A DNA stretch of 64,000 nt from Rhizobiales bacterium UBA1912 (GCA_002337455.1 DDGC01000004.1:39174-103173), one strand, 5' to 3'; shown: positions 16,992 through 25,822, counted from the stretch's first letter. Made by a program: numbers and translations. Notes: generated by a model from the letters alone, not told the origin.

Positions 16992-18578
16992 ATGACCGTC
17001 GAGCTCAGCTTTAACGGTGCGGCAGGCACGGTTACGGGGTCGTGCTACCGGATCGTCCACGACAGGGGCAATTTCCTTGTCGATTGCGGATTGTTTCAGG
17101 GCACAAAGACCGAGCGCGAGCTTAACGAAAAGCCGTTTCCCTTCGACCCTCAAGCGCTCGATTTCGTGCTTTTGACCCACGCCCATATCGACCATGTGGG
17201 CCTTGTGCCGCGGCTTTACGCCAAGGGCTATCGCGGGCCGCTGCACGCGACGGCCGCGACCAACGGGCTGATCGAATATCTTCTGGCCGATGGGGCGAGC
17301 ATTCAGGAAAGCGAAGCGGACCGGGAAAACCGGAAACGCCAGCGCCGGGGCGATGCGCCCGTGCCGCCCCTCTATTCGCTGGCCGACGCCGAAGAAGCGC
17401 TGAAGCACCGGGCTGACCACCCTTATGGCGAGTGGGTCGAGCCGGGTCCCGGGGTGCGGGCGCGGTTCTGGAACGCCGGGCACATCCTGGGATCGGCCTC
17501 TATCGAAATCGAGGCGGAAGATAACGGCAAGCCGGTGCGGCTGTTGTTTTCGGGCGATCTGGGGCCCGATGAAAAAGTCTTTTATCTCAAGCCCGAAGCG
17601 CCGTCCGACTTCGACTATGTGATCTGCGAATCGACCTATGGGGGGCGGGACCGGGCCGATTATACGCTGGATACACGGCGGGCCGCGCTGGCCGACGAAA
17701 TCAACGCCGCCATGGAACGAGGCGGCAATCTGGTGATCCCGGCCTTTGCCGTGGAGCGCAGCCAGGAACTGCTGCACGACATCGGGACGCTCATCAAGGA
17801 CGGCACCATCAATCCCCAGCGGGTGTTTCTCGATTCGCCGCTGGCACGGCGCGTGACCCAGGTTTTCGCCAAATACGCCCATGAGTTCGACGATCTCGAA
17901 CTCTCGCCGGATCAATTGTTCAACGATCAGCGCTTTTCGATCACCGAAAGCGTCGAGGACTCCAAGGCGATCAACATGATTGCCGGCGGCGCCATCATCA
18001 TTTCAGCCTCGGGCATGGCCGATGCGGGGCGGATCAAGCACCATCTGCGCAATAATCTGATCCGCCACAACGCGACCGTCCTGTTTGTGGGCCATCAGGC
18101 GCGCGGCTCGCTGGGGCAGGTGATCCAGTCGGGGGCAAAAGAAGTCACCATTCATGGATCGCAGGTTCCGGTCCGCGCCCGGATCCGTTCGATCGACAAT
18201 TATTCGGCCCATGCCGATCATTCCGAACTGCTTGCCTGGATCAAGGGGCGGCTGCCCATCAATGGCGTGCTGTTTCTGACCCATGGGGAGGCTGACGAAA
18301 GGGCTGCGTTGCGCAAGGCCGCACTGGGGCTCGGGCTGGCCAGCGACCAGATCATCGCTCCGCAGCTCGACGACCGGGTGGCGCTGCAGGCGGGCGGCAC
18401 GAGCCGGATCGTCGCGACAGGCACCGAACGGATCGAGCCAAGCCAGATCGGGCACGACTGGCACAATGGCTATGCCGAACTGATGATCTCGCTTTCGGAC
18501 GCGCTGCGCGCCGCGCAATCGGATTCCGAGCGCGAAGCGATGATCGAAAGGCTCAAGGCCGCTCTAGCGGCGGAATAG
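16992..18578 (+). CDS. MBL-fold/beta-CASP metallo-hydrolase (RNA-processing type)
   Basis: The 528-residue protein is a metallo-beta-lactamase-fold hydrolase with a beta-CASP insert and an RNA-specificity motif, the architecture of CPSF/YsiA-type nucleases. The metal site is seen as LLTHAHIDHVG (HxHxDH near residues 63-68), a later GHILGSASIEIE and FSGDLGPDEK. The beta-CASP part shows VIPAFAVERSQELL. Near the C-terminus is IDNYSAHADHSELLAWI. It is likely a cytoplasmic RNase, but its targets are unknown and it is distinct from RNase J in length and motifs. The RBS GGGAG precedes the ATG. It may be cotranscribed with actSR. Confidence 0.88.
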   Translation: MTVELSFNGAAGTVTGSCYRIVHDRGNFLVDCGLFQGTKTERELNEKPFPFDPQALDFVLLTHAHIDHVGLVPRLYAKGYRGPLHATAATNGLIEYLLADGASIQESEADRENRKRQRRGDAPVPPLYSLADAEEALKHRADHPYGEWVEPGPGVRARFWNAGHILGSASIEIEAEDNGKPVRLLFSGDLGPDEKVFYLKPEAPSDFDYVICESTYGGRDRADYTLDTRRAALADEINAAMERGGNLVIPAFAVERSQELLHDIGTLIKDGTINPQRVFLDSPLARRVTQVFAKYAHEFDDLELSPDQLFNDQRFSITESVEDSKAINMIAGGAIIISASGMADAGRIKHHLRNNLIRHNATVLFVGHQARGSLGQVIQSGAKEVTIHGSQVPVRARIRSIDNYSAHADHSELLAWIKGRLPINGVLFLTHGEADERAALRKAALGLGLASDQIIAPQLDDRVALQAGGTSRIVATGTERIEPSQIGHDWHNGYAELMISLSDALRAAQSDSEREAMIERLKAALAAE

Positions 18579-19661
18579 CTATTCCGCTGCCTGCTGGTTT
18601 CCGGTTTCCGTCTGGACCGGCGCTTCGCTCTTGGGTCCGGCGATCAGCAGCCGCTGCTTGCGGCGGCGGCGGGTGATGCGGACCTGTTTGACCCGGCGGG
18701 CATCGGCGCGGGTGATTTCGAATTCAAAGCCCTTGAGCCGGGAGACGACCTCGCCGCGCACCGGCACGCGGCCGAGCATTGCAAAGATCAACCCGCCAAG
18801 CGTATCGACTTCCTCGGCGTATTCGCCGGGATCGAAATCGGACCCTATGGCCTCGATCAGATCGGTGAGCTCGACCCGGGCATCGGCCATGAAGCTGTCG
18901 TCATCGATGGCGCGCAGCATTGAGGCTTCGCTTTCATCGTGCTCGTCCTCGATGTCGCCGACGACCGCTTCGAGCAGATCCTCGATGGTCACCAGCCCAT
19001 CGGTGCCGCCATACTCATCGATCACCACCGCCATATGCATGCGGGTGGCCTGCATGGAGGCCAAAAGATCGGTAACCGGCATTGAAGGGGGCACGAACAG
19101 CACTTTGCGGACCAGATCGATCCGGCCGATACGCTGCTTGAGCACCGGGGTCAAAAATTTGACCGGGCTTTGCGCGTTGTGACCGTTTGTGCCATTGCCC
19201 GCGGTCGAGGCCGCAGACTTGGCCGGTTCGGTGACCTTTTCGAGCACGTCCTTGATGTGAATCATGCCCACGACATTGTCGAGGCTTTCCTCATAGACCG
19301 GCATGCGCGAATGGCCGACCTGGCGGAACCTGTCGATGACATAACCGACATTGACCCCCGCTTCGACGGCCTCGATATCGGCGCGCGGCACCATGACGTC
19401 CTCGACGCGCAGTTCGCCCAGCTTGAGGACGTTCTGCAAGATCGCGCGTTCGGACGCGGAAAAACTTGTGTCGGTGGGCAGGAACGGGCCTTCGAGCGCT
19501 TCCTTGAGATCGGTCCGCAAGGACGCCGGTCTACCAGGCAGCCGGGCGCGAATCCGCGCCCATAGCGATGGTTTCTTGTCGCTCGAAGTTGATTGTGTCT
19601 GGTCGCCCTCAGGGCGATGCGGCCGGCGCGCCGCGGCGCTAGATTGATCGCTATCGGTCAT
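18579..19661 (-). CDS. CorC/TlyC-type protein with CBS pair and transporter-associated domain
   Basis: About 360 residues: a variable basic N-terminus; two CBS domains with RVEDVMVPRADIEAV, VGMIHIKDVLEKV and VVIDEYGGTDGLVTIEDLLEAVVGDIEDEHDE; and a C-terminal CorC/HlyC domain. There are no membrane helices, as in cytoplasmic CorC linked to magnesium or cobalt efflux; hemolysin annotations in this family are historical. ATG 19661 (MTDSDQSS) is preferred; a TTG at 19724, only a few bases after ybeY, is possible. It is the last gene of phoH-ybeY-corC. The lnt gene that commonly follows in related genomes is absent here. Confidence 0.9.
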   Translation of the reverse strand: MTDSDQSSAAARRPHRPEGDQTQSTSSDKKPSLWARIRARLPGRPASLRTDLKEALEGPFLPTDTSFSASERAILQNVLKLGELRVEDVMVPRADIEAVEAGVNVGYVIDRFRQVGHSRMPVYEESLDNVVGMIHIKDVLEKVTEPAKSAASTAGNGTNGHNAQSPVKFLTPVLKQRIGRIDLVRKVLFVPPSMPVTDLLASMQATRMHMAVVIDEYGGTDGLVTIEDLLEAVVGDIEDEHDESEASMLRAIDDDSFMADARVELTDLIEAIGSDFDPGEYAEEVDTLGGLIFAMLGRVPVRGEVVSRLKGFEFEITRADARRVKQVRITRRRRKQRLLIAGPKSEAPVQTETGNQQAAE

Positions 19662-19728
19662 TTGGGGTGCGGTGGGCGTTGTCTTTTCGGCCCAACCGTC
19701 GGCACTCCGTATCTTGTTGCGCAAAAGG

Positions 19729-20217
19729 TCAGTCGTTCAAAAGAACCTGACCATCATAGGGGTCTGGATATCCCAGCAGCCCCATAATATCGGTTTCTCT
19801 TGCCTCCATGGCAAGAGCTTCGTCTTCGGTTTCGTGATCATAGCCCAAAACGTGGAGCATTCCATGAACCAGAAGATGGGCGAAATGGTGCTCGAAAGGC
19901 TTTTCGAGTTCATCAGCCTCGCGCATCAGGGTTTCATAAGCGAGCGATATGTCACCTAAAAGACCTTCGATGGCATCGTCGGCGTCGAGGGCGGGAAACG
20001 AGAGGACATTGGTCGGCTTGTCCTTGCCGCGCCATTCGCGATTGAGCGCCTGCTGGGCCGCATCATCGCTCAACAGCACCGAGATTTCGCACGGGCCATC
20101 GATTTCAAAGCCCGAGTTTTCCAGCGCGGCGCCCAGAACTTTTTCGGCCAGGGACTGGAGGGTTTCCGGCCAATCCCCGGCCTCGACATTGATGTCGACA
20201 GACAATTTCTGCGTCAA
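19729..20217 (-). CDS. ybeY: Endoribonuclease YbeY (rRNA maturation factor)
   Basis: YbeY is a zinc-dependent endoribonuclease for 16S rRNA 3'-end maturation and ribosome quality control. The 162-residue protein has the hallmark HLLVHGMLHVLGYDHE, supplying three zinc-binding histidines, and the upstream RGKDKPTNVLSFP strand. Its start overlaps the end of phoH by 4 bp (ATGA), giving translational coupling. The order phoH-ybeY-corC is widely conserved. Confidence 0.96.
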   Translation of the reverse strand: MTQKLSVDINVEAGDWPETLQSLAEKVLGAALENSGFEIDGPCEISVLLSDDAAQQALNREWRGKDKPTNVLSFPALDADDAIEGLLGDISLAYETLMREADELEKPFEHHFAHLLVHGMLHVLGYDHETEDEALAMEARETDIMGLLGYPDPYDGQVLLND

Positions 20218-21266
20218 ACGTCGAGCTTTCCTTCGGCGGAAGGATTTTTGCCCGTGGCACCCTCATAGGCCCGCACGATGCGCGCGACGAGGGTGTGGCG
20301 CACCACGTCCTTGTCGGTAAAGCGCGTTGTGTGGATGCCTTCGACATCGGAGAGCAGATGGAGGGCTTCGACGAGGCCCGATTTTTCCCCGCGCGGCAGA
20401 TCGACCTGGGTGGGATCGCCGGTGATTATCATTTTCGAATTTTCGCCAAGCCGGGTCAAAAACATCTTCATCTGCATCGATGTGGTGTTCTGGGCCTCAT
20501 CGAGAATGACTGCAGAATTGGCGAGCGTACGACCGCGCATGAAGGCGAGGGGGGCCACTTCGATGGCACCGGACGCTATGCAGCGTTCGACCACTTCGGG
20601 CTGCATCATGTCGTAAAGCGCATCGTAAAGGGGCCGCAGATAGGGATCGACCTTTTCCTTCATGTCGCCGGGCAGGAAGCCGAGCCGTTCGCCCGCTTCC
20701 ACCGCCGGGCGGGAGAGGATGATGCGATTGATTTCGCCGCGTTCGAGCAGGGTCGCTGCGTGTGCCACGGCGAGATAGGTCTTGCCGGTACCGGCAGGGC
20801 CGACGCCGAACACCATCTCGAAGCGGTCCATGGCGCGGATATAGCCATCCTGAGCCGGGTTGCGCGCGACGATCGTGGCCTTGCGCGTGGCGATCTGGGC
20901 CATGCGCACCTTGCCGCGCTTTTCGAGCGTGGGGAGCGAAAGCTGGCTGTCTTCTGACTGCACCATGCGGATGACACCATCCACATCGGCGGGGCCGACC
21001 ACCTTGCCCTCTTCGAGCATGTCGTAGAGCGATTCCAGCGCGCGGCGCGCCTGATCGACGGCGTTGGCGCCACCGCGCAGCATCACGTGATTGCCGCGCG
21101 AATTGGCCTGGACCCCCAGACGCTGCTCCATGAGCGCCAGGTTCTGGTCAAATTCGCCATACAATTGGGAGACGAGCCGATTGTCTTCGAAGGCAAGTTC
21201 GAGATGGGCGGCGGCGGACTGGTCGGGTTGCGACCGTAAATTCCGTGTCAAACGCGAAGGCTCCAA
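20214..21266 (-). CDS. phoH: PhoH family protein (PhoH-like ATPase)
   Basis: PhoH-like proteins are P-loop ATPases related to helicases, linked to RNA metabolism alongside YbeY. In 350 residues it shows Walker A GPAGTGKTYLAVAHA near residue 155, PAVEAGERLGFLPGD, Walker B SAVILDEAQNTT, and the GDPTQVDLPRGEKSGL segment. The apparent start is TTG at 21266 (MEPSRLTRNLRS) without a strong ribosome site, so the exact start is uncertain. Its stop overlaps ybeY. miaB lies just upstream on the same strand. Confidence 0.94.
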   Translation of the reverse strand: MEPSRLTRNLRSQPDQSAAAHLELAFEDNRLVSQLYGEFDQNLALMEQRLGVQANSRGNHVMLRGGANAVDQARRALESLYDMLEEGKVVGPADVDGVIRMVQSEDSQLSLPTLEKRGKVRMAQIATRKATIVARNPAQDGYIRAMDRFEMVFGVGPAGTGKTYLAVAHAATLLERGEINRIILSRPAVEAGERLGFLPGDMKEKVDPYLRPLYDALYDMMQPEVVERCIASGAIEVAPLAFMRGRTLANSAVILDEAQNTTSMQMKMFLTRLGENSKMIITGDPTQVDLPRGEKSGLVEALHLLSDVEGIHTTRFTDKDVVRHTLVARIVRAYEGATGKNPSAEGKLDV

Positions 21267-21302
21267 GGCAGCGTTGCGACTCTCTAACTGGTAGTCACCG
21301 TA

Positions 21303-22688
21303 TCAGACAGCGATTCTATCCGCTGTGACAATTCTGCCTTCGAGCGAATTTTTTGCCTGACCGATGATTTCGACCTGCAGGATCTGGCCAATCAGGTCCT
21401 GACCGGCGCTGATGTGGACGGCCTGCAGATAGGGCGAGCGGCCCGCCACCTGGCCGGGATTGCGGCCAGGCTTCTCAATGAGCACCGGCAGGGTCATGCC
21501 CACACAGGCTGCATTGAAGGCCTGGGACTGACGGGTGATTTCGACCTGAAGAATTTCGAGGCGCTCGGCCTTTACGTGCTCTTCGATCTGATTGTCCATC
21601 TGGGCGCCGGGGGTGCCGGGGCGGGTGGAGTATTTGAACGAGAAGGCCGAGGCGTAGCCGATCTTTTTGACCATCTCGACGGTCGCTGCGAAATCGGCAT
21701 CGGTTTCGCCGGGAAAGCCGACGATGAAATCGCCCGAGAGCGCCATGTCTGGGCGGGCTGAGCGAATGCGGTCGATGATCTCGTAATACTCAGCGGCCGT
21801 GTGGCGGCGGTTCATGGATTTGAGGATCGAATCGGACCCGGACTGCACCGGCAGGTGCAGATAGGGCATCAGTTCGGGCAGATCGCGGTGGGCGGCGATC
21901 AACTCGTCATCCATGTCGCGCGGATGGGACGTCGTGTAGCGGATACGCTCGATGCCCTCGATTTCGGCCAGCATGTGGCACAGGGCGCCAAGGCTGACGC
22001 TGGCGCCGTTGGCATCAAGCCCGTGATAGGCGTTGACGTTCTGGCCCAGAAGGGTGATTTCGCGCACACCGGCATCAGCCAGCCCGCGGGCTTCGGTTAG
22101 GACCTGCGCCACGGGACGCGAAACCTCGGCGCCGCGCGTATAGGGGACGACGCAGAACGAGCAGAATTTATCGCAGCCTTCCTGAACGGTCAGAAAGGCC
22201 GTGAGGCCGCGTGAGATGGTCACTTCCTTTTTGGGCGCCGGAAGGTGGGCGAATTTATCTTCCTCGGGGAAGTCGGTATCGATGACCCGGCCCGTCTGGG
22301 CCTTGGACAAAAGTTCGGGCAGCCGGTGATAGGATTGGGGGCCAAAGACCAGGTCGACGGCCGGGGCGCGCGCCATGATCTCTTCGCCCTCGGCCTGGGC
22401 GACGCAACCGGCGACACCGATCAGCATTTTCTTGGCGCCCGGTTCACGCTCATTGCGGAAATCGCGGATGCGGCCCAATTCGGAATAGACCTTTTCGGCG
22501 GCCTTTTCGCGGATGTGGCAGGTGTTGAGCAGCACCAGATCGGCATCGCCCATCTCGGACGTCGGCGTATAGCCGTGCGGCGCCAGCGCGTCGGTCATCC
22601 GATCGCTGTCATAGACGTTCATCTGGCAGCCATAGGTCTTGATGAAGACCTTCTTGGCGTTGGTGGGTGCGGGCTGGTTTTCGCTCAT
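21303..22688 (-). CDS. miaB: tRNA-2-methylthio-N6-dimethylallyladenosine synthase MiaB
   Basis: MiaB is a radical SAM enzyme with two [4Fe-4S] clusters that adds the methylthio group to i6A37 of tRNAs reading UNN codons. The 461-residue protein has the N-terminal UPF0004 cysteines (TYGCQMN, LNTCHIREKA, GVAGCVAQ), the radical SAM CxxxCxxC in GCDKFCSFCVVPYTRG near 173, and a C-terminal TRAM domain. It heads the phoH-ybeY-corC run and lies 9 bp after olsA. Confidence 0.97.
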   Translation of the reverse strand: MSENQPAPTNAKKVFIKTYGCQMNVYDSDRMTDALAPHGYTPTSEMGDADLVLLNTCHIREKAAEKVYSELGRIRDFRNEREPGAKKMLIGVAGCVAQAEGEEIMARAPAVDLVFGPQSYHRLPELLSKAQTGRVIDTDFPEEDKFAHLPAPKKEVTISRGLTAFLTVQEGCDKFCSFCVVPYTRGAEVSRPVAQVLTEARGLADAGVREITLLGQNVNAYHGLDANGASVSLGALCHMLAEIEGIERIRYTTSHPRDMDDELIAAHRDLPELMPYLHLPVQSGSDSILKSMNRRHTAAEYYEIIDRIRSARPDMALSGDFIVGFPGETDADFAATVEMVKKIGYASAFSFKYSTRPGTPGAQMDNQIEEHVKAERLEILQVEITRQSQAFNAACVGMTLPVLIEKPGRNPGQVAGRSPYLQAVHISAGQDLIGQILQVEIIGQAKNSLEGRIVTADRIAV

Positions 22689-22697
22689 TGGCGCGGT

Positions 22698-23480
22698 TTA
22701 CACCACTTCCCCGTCTCTTGGCAAAGGGTCTGCGCGATTGAGAGCGTTCAGCATTTTGCGAACTGCGGTTTCGGCGCGTCTTGCGCTCTGCTTGCGGTCG
22801 CCATTGGCCGGCAGGGGCGCGCCGAAGGCGAGGACGACGTCCTTGGGGCCGGATTTGAGGATGGCGCCGAGATTGTCGCTGATGTCCATATCGCCGATCC
22901 AGGCGATCTGGCGGCGCTCGGAGCGCGAGAGGGGCAGGCCGGAGATTTTTGTATAGGCGATGGCGAGGGGCTGGATGGCAGCTTGCGCCGTCAGGCCAGC
23001 GCCGATCAGGGCCGAGCGGAAGGGCAGGACATGGGTGCCGATGCCCGAGGTGCCTTCGGCAAACAGCAGTACGGGATGCCCCTGGGCCAAACGCGCGCTC
23101 ATCTGATCCGATGTGCGGCGCGTATCGGTGCGGCGGGTGCGATCAACGAAGATGGTTCTGTGCAGTCTGGCCAGGAGACCGACCACGGGCCAGCCTTCGA
23201 CTTCGGATTTGGCGACGAAGCTAACGGGAATGGTGCTGGCCACGGCGACGATATCGAGCCAGCCGATGTGATTGGCGACCAGGAGTACCGGGCCGTTTGC
23301 GAGCGGCTGGCCCGCTACGGAAACGCGCAGGCCAAGGCCGAAGGCGAGCAGTTTGAAAAAGACGGCGGGCAGGAATTGCCATCCTGGCAGACCCAGCTTG
23401 ACGATCACAAACTGGACCGGCAGGCCAATAAGGGTGAAGGGCAGGACGACGAGCGCCAGGAAGGCGAGGCGCAGGGCCAT
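22698..23480 (-). CDS. olsA: Lyso-ornithine lipid O-acyltransferase (PlsC family)
   Basis: A 260-residue membrane acyltransferase. The PlsC motifs appear in order: NHIGWLDI (HxxxxD variant, about residues 71-78), a central FVAKSEVEGWPVVGLLARLHRTIFVDR, and FAEGTSGIG near 140. A hydrophobic N-terminus anchors it. Motifs alone would allow 1-acyl-glycerophosphate acyltransferase. I assign OlsA because it sits between miaB and fur, where the known olsA lies in Sinorhizobium, and because olsB is present at 35138. It would add the second acyl chain to lyso-ornithine lipid. Confidence 0.8.
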   Translation of the reverse strand: MALRLAFLALVVLPFTLIGLPVQFVIVKLGLPGWQFLPAVFFKLLAFGLGLRVSVAGQPLANGPVLLVANHIGWLDIVAVASTIPVSFVAKSEVEGWPVVGLLARLHRTIFVDRTRRTDTRRTSDQMSARLAQGHPVLLFAEGTSGIGTHVLPFRSALIGAGLTAQAAIQPLAIAYTKISGLPLSRSERRQIAWIGDMDISDNLGAILKSGPKDVVLAFGAPLPANGDRKQSARRAETAVRKMLNALNRADPLPRDGEVV

Positions 23481-23489
23481 GGGGTGGCC

Positions 23490-23927
23490 CTAGCTGTCCT
23501 TGTCCTTGAGGGGGACTGCGTAGAGTTCGAGCCGGTGATCGACGAGCTTGTAGCCGAGCTTTTTGGCGATCACTTCCTGGATGGCCTCAATCTCTTCGTT
23601 GCGGAACTCGATGACCTTGCCCGAGCGGATATCGATCAGGTGGTCGTGGTGCTCGTCGGGGATCTGCTCGAAACGGGCGCGGCCGTCCTTGAAGTCGTGC
23701 TTGGTGACCAGCCCGGCTTCCTCGAACAGATTGACGGTGCGGTAGACCGTCGAGAGCGAAATGTGCGGATCGACAGCCGAGGCGCGGCGGTAGAGCTCTT
23801 CAACGTCAGGATGGTCGGTGGCGGCCTCGAGGACGCGGGCGATCACCCGGCGCTGGTCCGTCATGCGCATGTTGCGCGCCACGCATTGCTCTTCCAGCGT
23901 TGCTTCGGTGAAAGGCTCGTTGCCCAT
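23490..23927 (-). CDS. fur: Fur/Mur family metal-dependent regulator
   Basis: A 145-residue Fur superfamily repressor. The winged helix is TDQRRVIARVLEAATDHPDVEELYRRASAVDPHISLSTVYRTVNLFEEAGLV. The dimerisation and metal region includes DEHHDHLIDIRSGKVIEF. It lacks the CxxC structural zinc pair of enterobacterial Fur, which is normal for alphaproteobacterial Fur/Mur. In rhizobia the orthologue at this locus senses manganese (Mur), so it may control Mn uptake rather than iron. It lies 9 bp upstream of olsA on the same strand. Confidence 0.93.
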   Translation of the reverse strand: MGNEPFTEATLEEQCVARNMRMTDQRRVIARVLEAATDHPDVEELYRRASAVDPHISLSTVYRTVNLFEEAGLVTKHDFKDGRARFEQIPDEHHDHLIDIRSGKVIEFRNEEIEAIQEVIAKKLGYKLVDHRLELYAVPLKDKDS

Positions 23928-23966
23928 GGCCGCCTCGCGCGTCTGTCCCGATAAGTGAGGATCGGG

Positions 23967-24446
23967 TTAGCCGATCGGGGCAGCCATGACAAGGGCGGTC
24001 GCGGCGCTGCCATCGGGCTTCGGGTAATAGCCCTTGCGGGTGCCGATATCGGCAAAGCCGAAGCGGCGGTAAAGCGCGATGGCGGGCGCGTTGGTTTCAT
24101 CGACTTCCAAAAACAGGGTTTTGACCGGGCTCATGGTGAGATCGGCGAACACGGCGGACAAAAGCGCACGGCCCAGGCCGTGCCCGCGTTTTTTTGGGTC
24201 GACGGCGATGGTGAGCAATTCGCTCTCATCGCCTGAGATGCGCAGCATGGCAAAGCCGGAGATGTTGCGTCTTGCGTCGGTTGCCACATAGGCGGGGGTG
24301 ATTTTGGGGTCGGCGAGGTAGGCTGTGAAATCGGAGGCCGGCCAGCCGCGATAAAAGCCCTGGGCGTGAAGCCGGGCCAGAGCGCGGGCGTCGTCTATTT
24401 CACCGCGCGCTATATGCAGGCCGCCCGGGGCGGTCCAGAAATTCAT
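23967..24446 (-). CDS. rimI: Ribosomal-protein-alanine N-acetyltransferase (RimI-like)
   Basis: A 159-residue GNAT. The acetyl-CoA binding segment is VDPKKRGHGLGRALLSAVF, followed by LEVDETNAPAIALYRRFGF with the C-terminal Tyr region typical of RimI, then GTRKGYYPKPDGSAATALVM. RimI acetylates the N-terminus of S18 and related substrates. Its start overlaps tsaB by 4 bp, and tsaB-rimI pairing is widespread, supporting the assignment over a generic acetyltransferase. Confidence 0.88.
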   Translation of the reverse strand: MNFWTAPGGLHIARGEIDDARALARLHAQGFYRGWPASDFTAYLADPKITPAYVATDARRNISGFAMLRISGDESELLTIAVDPKKRGHGLGRALLSAVFADLTMSPVKTLFLEVDETNAPAIALYRRFGFADIGTRKGYYPKPDGSAATALVMAAPIG

Positions 24447-25039
24447 CGGCGCGCCACCCCGAACCCGGCCTGGGGCTTGGCGTCGGCGGCGCGGATATAG
24501 GTGGGATCGGGGGGAAAGTCTTTCGGGCGGGCCCGCGAGGCAAAACCAGCCATCAGGCCGATATCGATCATCGGATCGTCGGGGGTTGTGCGAGCGGCGA
24601 CCTGGAGGATCTGTTTGAGATCGACCAGTTCCGCCTTGTCGCGCGGCTTGCCGGGGGCCGTAAAGCTCTGGCGGTAGGCCTCGCCACGTTTGGCATCGAC
24701 GATCAGTTCGCTTGGCCCTGCGTGCGAGAGCGAAAGGGCGAGCAGCGAGGGTATGCCGAGGACAGGGATGTCGAGCGCCAGCCCAAGCCCCCGGGCCGTG
24801 GAAAGACCTATGCGCAGGCCGGTGAACGAGCCGGGGCCGGTGGAAACGGCGATGCGATTGAGCGATTGGTAGGTCAGCCCGCAGCGGTCAAGAAGCGTGC
24901 CGATGGCGCCGAAGATGATTTCGGCATGACCCTTGGCGATGTCGAGGATTTCAGTTTCGATGGCGCCGTTTGACAGAACAAGCGCCAGTTGCAGGCGTTC
25001 GCGGGCGGTGTCGATGGCAAGGGTTACTGGCGTACTCAT
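24443..25039 (-). CDS. tsaB: tRNA threonylcarbamoyladenosine biosynthesis protein TsaB
   Basis: TsaB is the non-catalytic partner of TsaD in making t6A37 of ANN-decoding tRNAs. The ATG at 25039 gives 198 residues starting MSTPVTLAIDTARERLQLAL, the standard ASKHA-fold start; an earlier ATG would add 12 residues. The diagnostic IAVSTGPGSFTGLRIGLSTARGLGLA motif is present. It is coupled to rimI by a 4-bp overlap. A terminator lies just upstream, separating it from nfu. Confidence 0.95.
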   Translation of the reverse strand: MSTPVTLAIDTARERLQLALVLSNGAIETEILDIAKGHAEIIFGAIGTLLDRCGLTYQSLNRIAVSTGPGSFTGLRIGLSTARGLGLALDIPVLGIPSLLALSLSHAGPSELIVDAKRGEAYRQSFTAPGKPRDKAELVDLKQILQVAARTTPDDPMIDIGLMAGFASRARPKDFPPDPTYIRAADAKPQAGFGVARR

Positions 25040-25062
25040 ACCGATTTCGATAGGCCGAAACG

Positions 25063-25098
25063 AAAAACCCCGCAAGCTGTTTGGGCTTACGGGGTTTT
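25063..25098 (-). terminator. Rho-independent terminator after nfu
   Basis: On the minus strand AAAACCCCG (25098-25090) pairs with CGGGGTTTT (25072-25064), with an inner AAGC/GCTT stem, then T. It ends nfu transcription before tsaB. Confidence 0.8.
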
Positions 25099-25156
25099 GC
25101 TGTGACCGGGTTAGCGGCCTTTAAGGCGTGAGGCCTAACTGTATCGCGACTTTTAT

Positions 25157-25209
25157 GGTCGCGCGGATCGAACCGAAAACGTCTGCAACTTTTTCTGCTC
25201 GCGCTCCTA
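25157..25209. repeat. Nested palindromic repeat, family A, copy 2
   Basis: This copy matches 61745-61796 at nearly nine of ten positions: GGTCGCGCGG, TCGAA-CGAAAA, GTCTGCA, CTTTTTCTG, CGCGCTCC. It has an inner A/T-rich hairpin within GC-rich arms. It lies at the 3' end of nfu, touching its stop codon. Confidence 0.75.
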
Positions 25210-25773
25210 AATCTGCTGGACCTGTTCGACACCGGGGACGAAATGGCGGAGCAGGTTTTCAATGCCGGACTTCAGCGTTGCCGTCGAAGAAGGGCAGCCC
25301 GAGCACGCGCCCTGCATATGCAGGAACACAGTGCCTTCCTTGTAGCCCTTGAAGGTGATGTCGCCGCCGTCCATGGCGACCGCCGGGCGGACGCGAGTGG
25401 CGAGAAGCTCCTTGATGACCTCAACGGTCTCGGTGTCTTCTTCCTCGAAAAACTCATCGCCTGTATCGGCCGGCTCGGAGGCTGCGCCTTCGGCGAGGAT
25501 GGGCTTGCCGCTCATGAAATGTTCCATGACGGCGCCAAGGATGGCGGGCTTTATGTGCGCCCAGTCAACGGGTTCGCTCTTGGTGACCGATACGAAATCG
25601 GAGCCGAGGAATACGCCCGAAACGCCATCGACCGAGAACAGGGCCGAAGCGAGCGGGGAAATGCGGGCTATATCGGCGTCGCGGAAATCGCGCGGTTCGC
25701 CGGGCAGGACCTCACGGCCGGGGAGAAATTTGAGCGTTGCCGGGTTGGGGGTCGCTTCGGTCTGGATGAACAT
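25207..25773 (-). CDS. nfu: NfuA-type iron-sulfur cluster scaffold (NifU C-terminal family)
   Basis: The 188-residue protein carries an N-terminal Nfu_N domain (MFIQTEATPNPATLKFLPGREVL) and a C-terminal NifU-like domain with the cluster-binding CxxC in GACSGCPSSTATLKSGIENLL (about 157-160). Such proteins carry and deliver [4Fe-4S] clusters, for example to MiaB-type enzymes. It is monocistronic in appearance, with a terminator after it and a palindromic leader before it. Confidence 0.94.
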   Translation of the reverse strand: MFIQTEATPNPATLKFLPGREVLPGEPRDFRDADIARISPLASALFSVDGVSGVFLGSDFVSVTKSEPVDWAHIKPAILGAVMEHFMSGKPILAEGAASEPADTGDEFFEEEDTETVEVIKELLATRVRPAVAMDGGDITFKGYKEGTVFLHMQGACSGCPSSTATLKSGIENLLRHFVPGVEQVQQI

Positions 25774-25793
25774 TTCGCCGCCTCTCAGGGCTC

Positions 25794-25822
25794 TTTAGAA
25801 TTATTCCAAGTTGGCTTGGAAG
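25794..25822. promoter_or_regulatory. Palindromic upstream element of nfu
   Basis: TTCCAAG (25805-25811) and CTTGGAA (25816-25822) are perfect arms around TTGG. Next to them TTTAGAA (25794-25800) then TTCCAA loosely resembles the rhizobial Irr box TTTAGAA-N3-TTCTAAA, but with one extra spacer base and mismatches. An iron-responsive operator would suit nfu; the assignment is tentative. Confidence 0.4.

Noticed and set aside
16113..17915. 600-codon minus-strand frame across actS-actR and the beta-CASP gene
   Set aside because: It runs opposite three well-supported genes and shows no recognisable domain.
22245..23954. 569-codon plus-strand frame opposite miaB-olsA-fur
   Set aside because: It crosses three real minus-strand genes and has random-looking composition.
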